64,000 nt of DNA from Bacteroidales bacterium (GTDB taxonomy: Bacteria > Bacteroidota > Bacteroidia > Bacteroidales > F082): assembly GCA_013141455.1 (NCBI GenBank), contig JABFQW010000036.1:1-64000 (forward strand), given 5' to 3'. The notes beneath the pieces were generated by a model, which was not told where the DNA came from, did no database searches, and was given only the letters and a program-made list of their open reading frames with translations. This document shows, in pieces, positions 8,012 to 15,953 of this stretch. The translations under genes were made by a program, and so were the position numbers. How positions within the stretch are numbered: the first letter of the stretch is position 1; each line of letters begins with the position of its first letter.

Positions 8012-8419
8012 ATGGCAACATCAGAAACAATATATGTGGGCGGTCTGAGAACCGAAATGACCCATGTTCAATCGGGTAATACGGTAATAACCGATGCACC
8101 GGTTGACAACCAGGGCAAAGGAGAAAAATTTTCACCAACCGATCTTGTAGCTTCAGCCTTAGGAAGCTGTATGCTCACTATCATGGGAATCGCCGCCAAC
8201 GAGCACAAATTCAGCATCGACGGGGCAAAAGCATCTATCACGAAGATCATGGCCTCCGATCCAAGGCGGATAGCCGAAATAATCGTTGATTTAAGTTTTC
8301 CGGGTGTTTATACCGATAAACAAAAGAGGATTATTAAAGTAATCTCTGAAACCTGCCCGGTAGCATTAAGTTTGCATCCTGATCTGAAACAAACAATTTC
8401 GATAAAGTTCGGAGAGTAA
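8012..8419 (+). CDS. OsmC family peroxiredoxin-like protein
   Basis: The 135-residue protein belongs to the OsmC/Ohr family, thiol-dependent reductases of organic hydroperoxides. The first catalytic Cys is in LVASALGSCMLTIMG (about residue 53) and the second in ISETCPVALSLHPDL (about residue 119), the usual pair. Start ATG 8012 (MATSETIYVGG) is chosen because the longer track start lies in the promoter box. A thioesterase gene follows after 2 nt, so the two are probably one transcript. OsmC-type rather than Ohr-type is suggested by the HPDL ending but not proven. Confidence 0.88.
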   Translation: MATSETIYVGGLRTEMTHVQSGNTVITDAPVDNQGKGEKFSPTDLVASALGSCMLTIMGIAANEHKFSIDGAKASITKIMASDPRRIAEIIVDLSFPGVYTDKQKRIIKVISETCPVALSLHPDLKQTISIKFGE

Positions 8420-8421
8420 AC

Positions 8422-8805
8422 ATGATTTCGATTCAGATACAAAAGGGTGTGAAGGGGACACAGGAACTCACTGTGACAGAGAATGATACTGCCTTAAAAT
8501 ATGGTTCGGGTCTGGTTGCCGTTTTTGCAACGCCAGCCATGATCGCCCTGATGGAAACCACAGCGCTTAAAAGTATTGCATCCTATTTGCCTGAGAATGC
8601 AACAAGTGTTGGTACCGAAGTGAATATGAAGCATTTACGGGCTTCGGCTGTTGGTCATACCTTGCGGTGCGAAAGCGTAATCACTGAAGTGAAAGGTAAT
8701 AAGATCACTTTTGAACTTACAGTTTGGGATGATTCAATATTGGTGGGACATGGCATGCATGTTCGGCATATTATTGATACGGAAAAATTTTTGACACAAT
8801 TATAA
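8422..8805 (+). CDS. Hotdog-fold thioesterase, FlK-like
   Basis: The 127-residue protein resembles the fluoroacetyl-CoA thioesterase-like family, with GSGLVAVFATPAMIALMETTA (helix of the hotdog fold), SVGTEVNMKHLRASAVG and a C-terminal strand ending LVGHGMHVRHIID. Characterised relatives hydrolyse acyl-CoA thioesters; the substrate here is unknown and FlK specificity should not be assumed. It starts 2 nt after osmC, indicating co-transcription and perhaps a housekeeping or detoxification role. Confidence 0.82.
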   Translation: MISIQIQKGVKGTQELTVTENDTALKYGSGLVAVFATPAMIALMETTALKSIASYLPENATSVGTEVNMKHLRASAVGHTLRCESVITEVKGNKITFELTVWDDSILVGHGMHVRHIIDTEKFLTQL

Positions 8806-8835
8806 CAATTACCAAACCAACACCAACCACCGAAT

Positions 8836-9243
8836 ATGAATTTTAAGATGCTCTGGTTTACTTGTTTAATTGCCCTTGTAACCACACTATTGTTGTCATC
8901 CTGCCAGGATGAAATGGTTAGTCAGCAGATGAATTGTCAATTACTCACTGCCCCGATACAGTTTGCTGAAGACAGCATCCAGGTGGTTTACCATCTCGAG
9001 GCAAAAGGTGATTGTGAATTGGAGAGTTTCTTTTATAATACCGATAATCAAAAAGTTACAATCACAAATCCAGATACAATCGTCGAAGTTTTTGTTACAC
9101 TTTCTGCACAAAAATCGATTCAGGCAGGCGCTTTCGGAACGGCTATGGATGGTTCAATCAGAGTAAGTTTCAAGGCAACTGGCATCGGCAAAACCTATGA
9201 GGCTATGGATCAATGCCAGCAAAATATCTTGAAGGACAAATAA
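8836..9243 (+). CDS. Small lipoprotein of unknown function
   Basis: The 135-residue product has a lipoprotein signal (MNFKMLWFTCLIALVTTLLLSSC, lipidated Cys at residue 23). The mature domain contains three more cysteines (MNCQLL, GDCELE, DQCQQ) and predicted beta structure. No family is recognised. It may be read through from the osmC-thioesterase operon (30-nt gap). It ends 22 bp from the convergent amylase gene. Confidence 0.7.
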   Translation: MNFKMLWFTCLIALVTTLLLSSCQDEMVSQQMNCQLLTAPIQFAEDSIQVVYHLEAKGDCELESFFYNTDNQKVTITNPDTIVEVFVTLSAQKSIQAGAFGTAMDGSIRVSFKATGIGKTYEAMDQCQQNILKDK

Positions 9244-9265
9244 AAAACTACAATTTTCCTGATAT

Positions 9266-12061
9266 CTATTGTATCAGAATCTTTGCTGTTTCAATCTTAT
9301 CACCGCCTTTGATTACAACAAAGTAGAAACCATCCGGTACATTCATCAGCGATTCAAATTTTATTGATTGCTGACCTGATTGTGAAAAATGATGGTCTAT
9401 TTGATCAATTACCTGGCCAATTGAATTGTAAATCAATATATTATATTCGCCAACTTCCTTAACCTCCACCTGTAATTCGATATTACCATTTGAAGGATTC
9501 GGAATAACTTTTATTGAAGAATTATTTCCGTATTTATTCTCATTCACCCCGATTGTGGGTGATACCAATCGTTTTGTTGTGTAAACCCTGAATTCACCGG
9601 CACCTAACAAAATAGGTGCATTGGCATTTACCACATCAATGGAGTCGTTATGGAAATAGTCGAACCATTTACCCAGTTTTAAAAACTTTGGGTCGATTTC
9701 ATTCTCCCACACATCAAAATTTGCCAATACAGCCACCGACATATCTGTATTTACCAGATGCAGACTTTTGTTCAGTCCGGTTGCATTTAAAGTGTAATCA
9801 GTCGTTTTAAACACCTCATGCGATTTACGCAGCTCCATCAGGGCCGAGTAATAGTTGTAGAGTCTTTTTCTGTCGGGGTTATCGAAATAATTCCACAGTA
9901 TGGGTTTCGGACATACCCTACAATCCTGATAATTGATACTAATATCATAGCCGAGTTCTCCAAATTGCCATATCATTTTTGGCCCCGGTATAAGCAGGAA
10001 CATGGCGGCTGCTGCGGCGCTCCGACGGGTAGCGATATCGATTAGTTTCACATTGTGGTTCGGATTTTCGCTATTACCATAGGTGATGTTTTTAAACATC
10101 TGGCGTTCTTCGTCGTGACTTTCCATATATCCCACCAGATGTGGTTTCGAAAAACCCCTTTTCTCATACGAAACCCACGAAAAATCCGATTCACTTTCAT
10201 AGCCCATCGTCGCCTGGTTGTAATTGTGTACGCTGTTTCCCCACACCATCATGCCATAAGCAGTCAAAACCTTTTCTTCTGAATTGTCGGCGAAATGTTC
10301 AAGAATCACGTAAGCGCTATCATTCACCTCCCAGATTTTGTCGGCCATTCTTTCCAGGATAGCGATCCGCCAGGGATTGTAGGCACCTCCATCACCCACC
10401 ACATTGGAGAACCCTTTCGTGAAATCGAAACGGAATCCGTCCACCTTAAATTCATTCAGCCAGAAAGCATTTACCCGGTCAACAAAGTCTTTTGTGTTTT
10501 GACTTTCGTGGTTAAAATCGTTACCCCAGCAATAAGGTTCGTGTGGACAAACCTGGTTATACCATGGATTATTCGCAGCCGGCCGGTTGTTTGCGGCATC
10601 GTAATACAATTGTACCATCGGTGATTGCCCGTAAGAATGGTTCAGTACCATATCGATAATTACAGCAATGCCTCTCCGGTGGCATTCATCAATAAAGGCT
10701 TTGTAATCGTTGTAAGTGCCATAGGCTTTGTCGGTCGCGAAATAATATGCCGGATTATAACCCCAGGAGTCATTGCCTTCAAACTCGTTGATTGGCATCA
10801 GTTCGATGGCTGTAACACCAAGATTTTGGAGATAATCCAATGTATCTTTCACTGTTTTGATGTCACGCGTTGATACAAAATCACGGATGAGAAGTTCATA
10901 AATGAGTAATTCATCATTCGGTCTTGGGTTGAAATGCTCTATCTGCCAGGTGTAAGCTTGTTGCGCTGTTTGAAATATACTCACGAAACCAGTAGTTTTT
11001 CCAACGGGATAAGGTTTCAGATTTGGATAGGTCGTGTTTGGGATGTATAAATCGTTCCATGGATCAAGCACCTTGTTGCAATATGGATCGCCAATCTTTA
11101 ATTCACCATCAACAAGATACTGGTAGGCATATTCTTTACCTGGTTCTAAATTATTGATCTGTAACCAGTAACGTCTCGAATCGGGGGTGCGTTTCATATA
11201 ATTTCCATCTTCAATCTGCCAATTGTTAAATTCACCCAACACAAAAGCAAATGATTTGTAAGGAGCAAACAGACAAAGTAAAACGGTTGAATCGTTGAGG
11301 TAATTGATTCCATCCACCATGCCTGAAGGGAGCTCAGCAATGGTGACGGCTGAACGGATAAAATAGCTGAATGAGTCGGCCACTACTTCGGTGTTTGCAT
11401 AGGCGATGGCTTTCACCATCGATGTTCCCGAACCGTTGGCAGTTATGGTGTATTCAAGGGTCGATGAAGTTGTCGAGGTAACTCTGGTATTGTTAATGAG
11501 TAATACGGTTGAGTCAGCGTTATTTGAAGCGACTGACACCGGTATGATGGCTCCTGATTCAACAAGTACCTGATCGAGTGTGGGTTGAATAAAAGCCACA
11601 TTCAATCCTGCAGGATAAACATCATAAAATATATCACCACCTTCGGCAGTTTTACCTTCGAGCCAGCTACCATTAACCTGCACACCGCTTCGGAAAACGA
11701 AAGCGAGTTTCAATATCGTTTCACCCACCGGTACACCATAATAATCACGGATTCCGGGTGTGATCGATAAGGTATAAACATCCGTGGCGATACGGGTGAG
11801 TTTCGTTTCGGGGAGGTTCTGGCCCCAATCGGATACCACATATTTCCAGTCGGAGCCACCGGTCGAGTTATTCGTAATTACACCGGTATGGGCATAAACA
11901 TCGCCGGTGTAGCCTGCCAAACCACCGCTACCTTCGGCAGCATGAAAAGTGACAACCACTGCATCCAAATCAGTTGGAAACGCCGGATCAACCACAATCA
12001 CCTGTCCGTTGACGGTGTAGAGTGTTGACATTATGATAAGTAAAAAGAATAGTTTTTTCAT
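9266..12061 (-). CDS. Secreted GH13 alpha-amylase with T9SS sorting domain
   Basis: The 931-residue enzyme should hydrolyse alpha-1,4-glucans outside the cell. Order: signal peptide (1-19); a beta-rich, probably starch-binding N-terminal region (20-155); a linker or Ig-like part; a CBM48/E-set-like domain (about 260-340, FAFVLGEFNNW...); and a GH13 barrel from about 385. The four GH13 regions are visible: IIDMVLNH (about 469), GFRFDFTKG with the nucleophile Asp (about 543), VILEHF with the acid Glu (about 584) and MESHDEER (about 648). The C-terminal 75 residues (VIPNPSNGNIELQV ... KILIQ) are a type IX secretion sorting domain, so it is exported by T9SS and anchored or released. It probably serves the sus locus 4 kb away. 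Confidence 0.93.
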   Translation of the reverse strand: MKKLFFLLIIMSTLYTVNGQVIVVDPAFPTDLDAVVVTFHAAEGSGGLAGYTGDVYAHTGVITNNSTGGSDWKYVVSDWGQNLPETKLTRIATDVYTLSITPGIRDYYGVPVGETILKLAFVFRSGVQVNGSWLEGKTAEGGDIFYDVYPAGLNVAFIQPTLDQVLVESGAIIPVSVASNNADSTVLLINNTRVTSTTSSTLEYTITANGSGTSMVKAIAYANTEVVADSFSYFIRSAVTIAELPSGMVDGINYLNDSTVLLCLFAPYKSFAFVLGEFNNWQIEDGNYMKRTPDSRRYWLQINNLEPGKEYAYQYLVDGELKIGDPYCNKVLDPWNDLYIPNTTYPNLKPYPVGKTTGFVSIFQTAQQAYTWQIEHFNPRPNDELLIYELLIRDFVSTRDIKTVKDTLDYLQNLGVTAIELMPINEFEGNDSWGYNPAYYFATDKAYGTYNDYKAFIDECHRRGIAVIIDMVLNHSYGQSPMVQLYYDAANNRPAANNPWYNQVCPHEPYCWGNDFNHESQNTKDFVDRVNAFWLNEFKVDGFRFDFTKGFSNVVGDGGAYNPWRIAILERMADKIWEVNDSAYVILEHFADNSEEKVLTAYGMMVWGNSVHNYNQATMGYESESDFSWVSYEKRGFSKPHLVGYMESHDEERQMFKNITYGNSENPNHNVKLIDIATRRSAAAAAMFLLIPGPKMIWQFGELGYDISINYQDCRVCPKPILWNYFDNPDRKRLYNYYSALMELRKSHEVFKTTDYTLNATGLNKSLHLVNTDMSVAVLANFDVWENEIDPKFLKLGKWFDYFHNDSIDVVNANAPILLGAGEFRVYTTKRLVSPTIGVNENKYGNNSSIKVIPNPSNGNIELQVEVKEVGEYNILIYNSIGQVIDQIDHHFSQSGQQSIKFESLMNVPDGFYFVVIKGGDKIETAKILIQ

Positions 12062-12135
12062 GGTAAAAGTATTATCGTGATTAAATCGTAATGTTGTTTA
12101 TTTATTGAGTCCCCTCCGAAAAGCAAACTATTGCC

Positions 12136-12177
12136 ACAAAAACACCAAATTTCACCAATGGTGAAACACTGATTGTG
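12136..12177 (-). repeat. Bipartite 42-bp repeat, copy A, upstream of the T9SS amylase
   Basis: On the plus strand ACAAAAACACCAAATTT, 11 variable bases, then AAACACTGATTGTG. Copy B is at 56418-56459 with identical arms (17 and 14 bases) and the same 11-base gap of unrelated sequence. Both copies have the same orientation relative to the downstream gene. In copy A the gap makes a palindrome (TTTCACC-AAT-GGTGAAA). It could be a regulatory site or a dispersed repeat. Confidence 0.6.
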
Positions 12178-12301
12178 CGTGTTTGGAGTATTTTGGAGAT
12201 TTGGAGTATTCGTAGCATTTCTTTTTTTAACAGTTTTCGGAGTGGGCTCTTTATTGAAATTCAAAAGTATAATGCTTAATCTGTCAATCAGTCTGATTTT
12301 T

Positions 12302-13702
12302 TTATAATTCAAATTCATCGCCCGATTTTGGAATGAGGATATTTTTGAATCCTTTCGTTTGCAACTCGGCGGAATATTTCTGCTGTACCGGATACTCTCC
12401 ATGAACAAGATAAATACGTTTCATTACGTCTTTGTCCTGACAGCCTAAGTAATCCGACATTTCGTTGTAGTCGGCATGTCCGCTGAATGAATCGATTTTA
12501 AAAATCTCAGCCCTAACCGGATGTGGAATCCCAAAGATTGATATTTCATCATCGCCCCGGGTGATCCTGGCACCAAGCGTTGTTGGTGCGCAATAACCAA
12601 CGATGAGAACAGAATTTGCCTGATTTTCGATATTGTTAGCCAGATGATGTTTGATGCGTCCGGCTTCCATCATTCCTGAAGCAGAGATGATGACACAGGG
12701 TTCGTTTTTATCGTTCAGTTTTTTCGAATCTTCCACATTTTTAATATAGTGCAATCCACCAAAACCAAATGGATCAGGATCGGTTTGAAGCATTTCGGTA
12801 ACTTCATTGTTAAAACATTCGGCATGCATGCTGAATATATCGGTTGCGTTTACGGCAAGCGGACTATCAACGTAAATAGGTATTTTGGGTAATAATCCCT
12901 CGTTGGAAAATTTATTCAGTACGTAAACGATTTCCTGGGTTCGGCCAATGGCAAAAGAAGGAATAATCAGTTTTCCCTTTTTTTCGACACAGGTTCGTTT
13001 CACGATGCGTAATAGTTCAGCTTCAGCACCCTGCCGATCCTTATGAAGGCGGTCGCCATAGGTTGATTCGGCAATCAGGTAATCACACTGTGGAAATGCA
13101 TCGGGAGGTCTGAGAATATAATTTTGCGGACGGCCAATGTCGCCTGTGTAGGCTAATCGTGTTTTTATGCCATTTTCCTCTAACTCAAGTGTAACAATAC
13201 CACTACCCAACAGATGACCCGAATTGGTAAATTTGACTTTTGTGTGTTTATCAATCTGAAGTTTACGGTTATAAGCCACACCAATAAACAGCTCCATGCA
13301 ATTGATGGCATCCTGTTTGGTGTAAATTGGCTGAACAGGAGGGAGGCCTTTCCGGGCTTGTTTTTTATTGAACCAAAGGGTGTCGTGTTCCTGAATAAAA
13401 CCACTGTCGGCCAGCATGATAGCGCATAAATCGCGTGTAGCTGAGGTGCAGATCACAGAACCGCGGAATCCTTTTTTGTAAAAATAGGGTATCATCCCTG
13501 AATGGTCGATGTGGGCATGTGAAAGTATGATATGGTCAATCTCTGCCGGATCAACACCGGGATTACGGTTCATACTATCCGTTTCGAGGCCTTTACCCTG
13601 AAAGGCACCGCAATCGAGCAGTATTTTCTTTCCTTGTGCAGTGGTAATGAGGTGTTTACTACCTGTTACTTCGCGGGCTGCGCCTAAGAATTTAATTTTC
13701 AT
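12302..13702 (-). CDS. Metallo-beta-lactamase/beta-CASP RNase-like protein
   Basis: The 466-residue protein has the MBL zinc motif LSHAHIDHSG (about residue 60), then GDIGRP and STYGDR, a beta-CASP region (KGKLIIPSFAIGRTQEIVYVL; VIISASGMMEAGRIKHHL) and the C-terminal SFSGHADYNEM followed by an RNA-metabolism MBL tail (VHGE). This is the architecture of CPSF73/Ysh1-like bacterial proteins, which act as RNA endo- or exonucleases. Such proteins are common in Bacteroidetes, but their physiological substrate is not known. A minus-strand -7 box is 42 nt upstream. Confidence 0.9.
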   Translation of the reverse strand: MKIKFLGAAREVTGSKHLITTAQGKKILLDCGAFQGKGLETDSMNRNPGVDPAEIDHIILSHAHIDHSGMIPYFYKKGFRGSVICTSATRDLCAIMLADSGFIQEHDTLWFNKKQARKGLPPVQPIYTKQDAINCMELFIGVAYNRKLQIDKHTKVKFTNSGHLLGSGIVTLELEENGIKTRLAYTGDIGRPQNYILRPPDAFPQCDYLIAESTYGDRLHKDRQGAEAELLRIVKRTCVEKKGKLIIPSFAIGRTQEIVYVLNKFSNEGLLPKIPIYVDSPLAVNATDIFSMHAECFNNEVTEMLQTDPDPFGFGGLHYIKNVEDSKKLNDKNEPCVIISASGMMEAGRIKHHLANNIENQANSVLIVGYCAPTTLGARITRGDDEISIFGIPHPVRAEIFKIDSFSGHADYNEMSDYLGCQDKDVMKRIYLVHGEYPVQQKYSAELQTKGFKNILIPKSGDEFEL

Positions 13703-13744
13703 GCTATTTTATTTTCGGGAAATGAGAATACCCATTTATATCAT

Positions 13745-13752
13745 CAAAGATA
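13745..13752 (-). promoter_or_regulatory. -7 box of the MBL/beta-CASP gene
   Basis: Minus-strand TATCTTTG matches TAnnTTTG and lies 42 nt upstream of the ATG at 13702. Confidence 0.5.
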
Positions 13753-13988
13753 ATGCTTTTTTTTGCCTACTTATCAGATAAGCCATTCAACAGCAACTAT
13801 GGAATTTCCATCGGTTGCGGGATTAGTTTCGGCCATGCATATGATTAAAATTGCATGCGTGTTATATGCTCAATGGTGTATTCAACAGATGTGTATGCGT
13901 GCAGAGAGCAAATCGGCAACAGTCAGGAATTTATTTATAAGTTTATACAATAGCCTTACACGGTGAATGTTTCGAAAACTATTGAGGT

Positions 13989-15293
13989 TTATAGGTTCGG
14001 TATAAGCAAATATTTCCAAACAGGTATTATTTCAATTATTCCGGATTCAAGCCTGATACTTTCTGTTTCTTTTTGGGTTATGATAAATCCAGTATTTACA
14101 TTCAACTCTATCATGGCGGTTTTTAATGCATTGATTTCTCTCATCCGCGTAGTAGGATTTACCAGCGTTTCGCAAACTTGCAGAAGAATAAGCTTGCCCT
14201 CAGCATTGTTAAAAACAAAATCAACCTCCAGATTTCCCTTTGTTTTGTAATAGAAAATATCAGCTGTTAATCGCCTGATAGCCAAAAAGATAATATTTTC
14301 CAAAATATGTCCGGTATTTGTTAAAATACCCGATGATACTGACCGAATCAATGCATGGTCAACGCAATATATTTTTTTTGAATTGGCGTTTGAACGACGA
14401 AATGATGCATCAAACAAACGTACTGTGTAGAGAAAGTAAGCGTCTTCGAACCATTTAAGGTACTCCGAAACAGAACTCTTGGGTACATTATATCCAAGGG
14501 ATTTTAGAAATCCGGTGAGGCTGTTAATAGTGTACATGGAGGCGATATTTTCCAGTAAATTTTTTGCCAGATCAACCAGGGCTCTTGGATGGGAGATATC
14601 GTATCGTTCAATTAAATCGCGAAAAAGTATCGAGTCGAAATACTCCTGATGTACTTTGATCCGCAACGATTTTTCTAATCCAACAACTTCCGGAAATCCA
14701 CCACAATTCCAATAACTCTGGTATGCATTTTCAATAAAATGACGCTGTTGTGAGTTGAGTGGAAGGTCATTTTTAATGGTAAGATGATCAGTATATTCTT
14801 TAAAAGAGAAGGGGAAAAGTTCCCATGACAACGCCCGACCCCGCATTTGCGTCGCAATTTCCTTTGATAACATTTGTGCCGAAGACCCTGATATATAGAC
14901 GACTACATTTTCTGTTCTTAAAATTCGATCGACGTACGCTTCCCAGCCTGGTACGTTTTGTATTTCATCAAAAAAACAATAGATGGTTTCCTGAGATTTT
15001 TTATGTGGATAAAGTGAATAAAATGATTGTAACACCATATCTAATCCAAATGAGTAAAGATTTGAAAGGCGGTCGTCAAAGAAGTTAAGATACAAAATGT
15101 TTTCTTTAGAAACACCTTCCAACATCAAGTTCGCCGCTATCTGATGCAGTAACGTGGATTTTCCTGATCTGCGAACACCAATGATTATTGTTGCTTTGTT
15201 ATTTACCCGCGTTGGCTTAAGATGCCGTGTAGTACCTGTAAACAATGACCCTGACTGTGCATCAATTATCATTTCTTTCAACAATTCTTTCAT
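13989..15293 (-). CDS. AAA_14/DUF4143 ATPase
   Basis: The 434-residue protein has a P-loop ATPase domain at the N-terminus (GVRRSGKSTLLHQIA, about residues 39-53), Walker B-like IYCFFDEIQNVPGWE, sensor region VVYISGSSAQML and arginine-rich MRGRALSWELFPFSFKEY. A DUF4143 domain (about 210-410, ending in the FYYKTKGNLEVDFVF motif) follows. The family is widespread in accessory regions and its function is undefined; the DUF4143 part has a nuclease-like D..ExD/DxDF motif. The gene stands alone, and its promoter is overlapped by a GGTAA/TTACC palindrome. It may be laterally acquired. Confidence 0.9.
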   Translation of the reverse strand: MKELLKEMIIDAQSGSLFTGTTRHLKPTRVNNKATIIIGVRRSGKSTLLHQIAANLMLEGVSKENILYLNFFDDRLSNLYSFGLDMVLQSFYSLYPHKKSQETIYCFFDEIQNVPGWEAYVDRILRTENVVVYISGSSAQMLSKEIATQMRGRALSWELFPFSFKEYTDHLTIKNDLPLNSQQRHFIENAYQSYWNCGGFPEVVGLEKSLRIKVHQEYFDSILFRDLIERYDISHPRALVDLAKNLLENIASMYTINSLTGFLKSLGYNVPKSSVSEYLKWFEDAYFLYTVRLFDASFRRSNANSKKIYCVDHALIRSVSSGILTNTGHILENIIFLAIRRLTADIFYYKTKGNLEVDFVFNNAEGKLILLQVCETLVNPTTRMREINALKTAMIELNVNTGFIITQKETESIRLESGIIEIIPVWKYLLIPNL

Positions 15294-15311
15294 CTTGCAA
15301 TTATATTAAGT

Positions 15312-15363
15312 GGTAAATATTATTACCGATTTAATGCAAAATTAGTAATTCTCGTTACCGATT
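15312..15363 (-). promoter_or_regulatory. Promoter and possible operator of the DUF4143 ATPase gene
   Basis: A minus-strand -7 box TAATTTTG lies at 15337-15344. Just downstream, over the likely transcription start, is the palindrome GGTAAATATTATTACC (15312-15327). TTACCGATT occurs at 15323-15331 and again at 15355-15363, 32 bp apart, bracketing the -7 box. This looks like a repressor site, but the binding protein is unknown. Confidence 0.45.
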
Positions 15364-15510
15364 GTTGTTTTGCTTCAATTATTTTCGATTCTTGTACCCT
15401 ATCTCACATGCCGACAGCTTTCGTGCTATTTAAAATTTCTAATCGTTGCCCGGCCGGGGTTGAATAGTTACGAATGTTTAATAGAGTTAATTGCTAATAT
15501 TCTTTCAGGC

Positions 15511-15637
15511 TGAGCAGCCTGACTCGGCAACTTGACGAGGAAGTCGAGGCCCACTAAAAAAAGTCTGATACTGCGTGTTTTAAAGCTTAACGATTACATT
15601 TCGACTCCCTCGTCATATTTCCGAGGTAAGCTGCTCA
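15511..15637. repeat. Imperfect inverted repeat with 37-bp arms (MITE or REP-like)
   Basis: Arms 15511-15547 (TGAGCAGCCTGACTCGG...) and 15601-15637 match in reverse complement at 30 of 37 positions and are separated by 53 bp. The end sequence TGAGCAGCCTG recurs at 48408-48418 and GGAGTCGA occurs near both. It lies in a 660-base gene-free region between the ATPase gene and the sus operon. No transposase is present. Confidence 0.6.
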
Positions 15638-15901
15638 ATGTTACAGTGATTCAAGTTTTTCCCAATTGAAAATTATTATCATCAAATTAAACAGATACTA
15701 AGTGTTTGTAATTCAGCGTGAATTATCATCCTTTAAAAAGACTCTTGGTTGGGCTTATCAAAAAAAACAGATAGTTTGCTTTTTTTAGTCTCATACTGAT
15801 AAATTTTGGGTAAATAAAAAAATACTACTGAATAAACTTCAGAAAATTTCTTGTTCTAAATTTTAAATTTTCAGGTTTGTGTATCTCAATGGAGAAAACA
15901 T

Positions 15902-15937
15902 AAAAAAAGAGGCCATCTCCTGAGAGCGGCCTCTTTT
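15902..15937 (-). terminator. Terminator of the susCDEF operon
   Basis: Minus strand: AAAAGAGGCC pairs with GGCCTCTTTT, with an inner TCTC/GAGA pairing extending the hairpin, followed by more T residues. It lies about 17 nt after the susF stop codon. Confidence 0.85.
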
Positions 15938-15953
15938 CAGAGTGAGTTATCGA

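Larger units (their letters stand above)
15294..15953. other. Long intergenic region
   Basis: This 660-base stretch contains the ATPase promoter (right at its left edge), the inverted repeat at 15511-15637 and the susF terminator (15902-15937). The remaining 260 bases (15640-15900) are AT-rich with no ORF or RNA that I can support. Confidence 0.5.

Noticed and set aside
12058-12408. 116-residue minus-strand ORF overlapping the MBL gene
   Set aside because: It overlaps the end of the well-supported MBL/beta-CASP gene in another frame, then runs through intergenic repeat sequence. The composition is not protein-like.
13763-14250. Two plus-strand ORFs near the end of the DUF4143 gene
   Set aside because: One is in AT-rich spacer without promoter or motif; the other is antisense to the ATPase gene.
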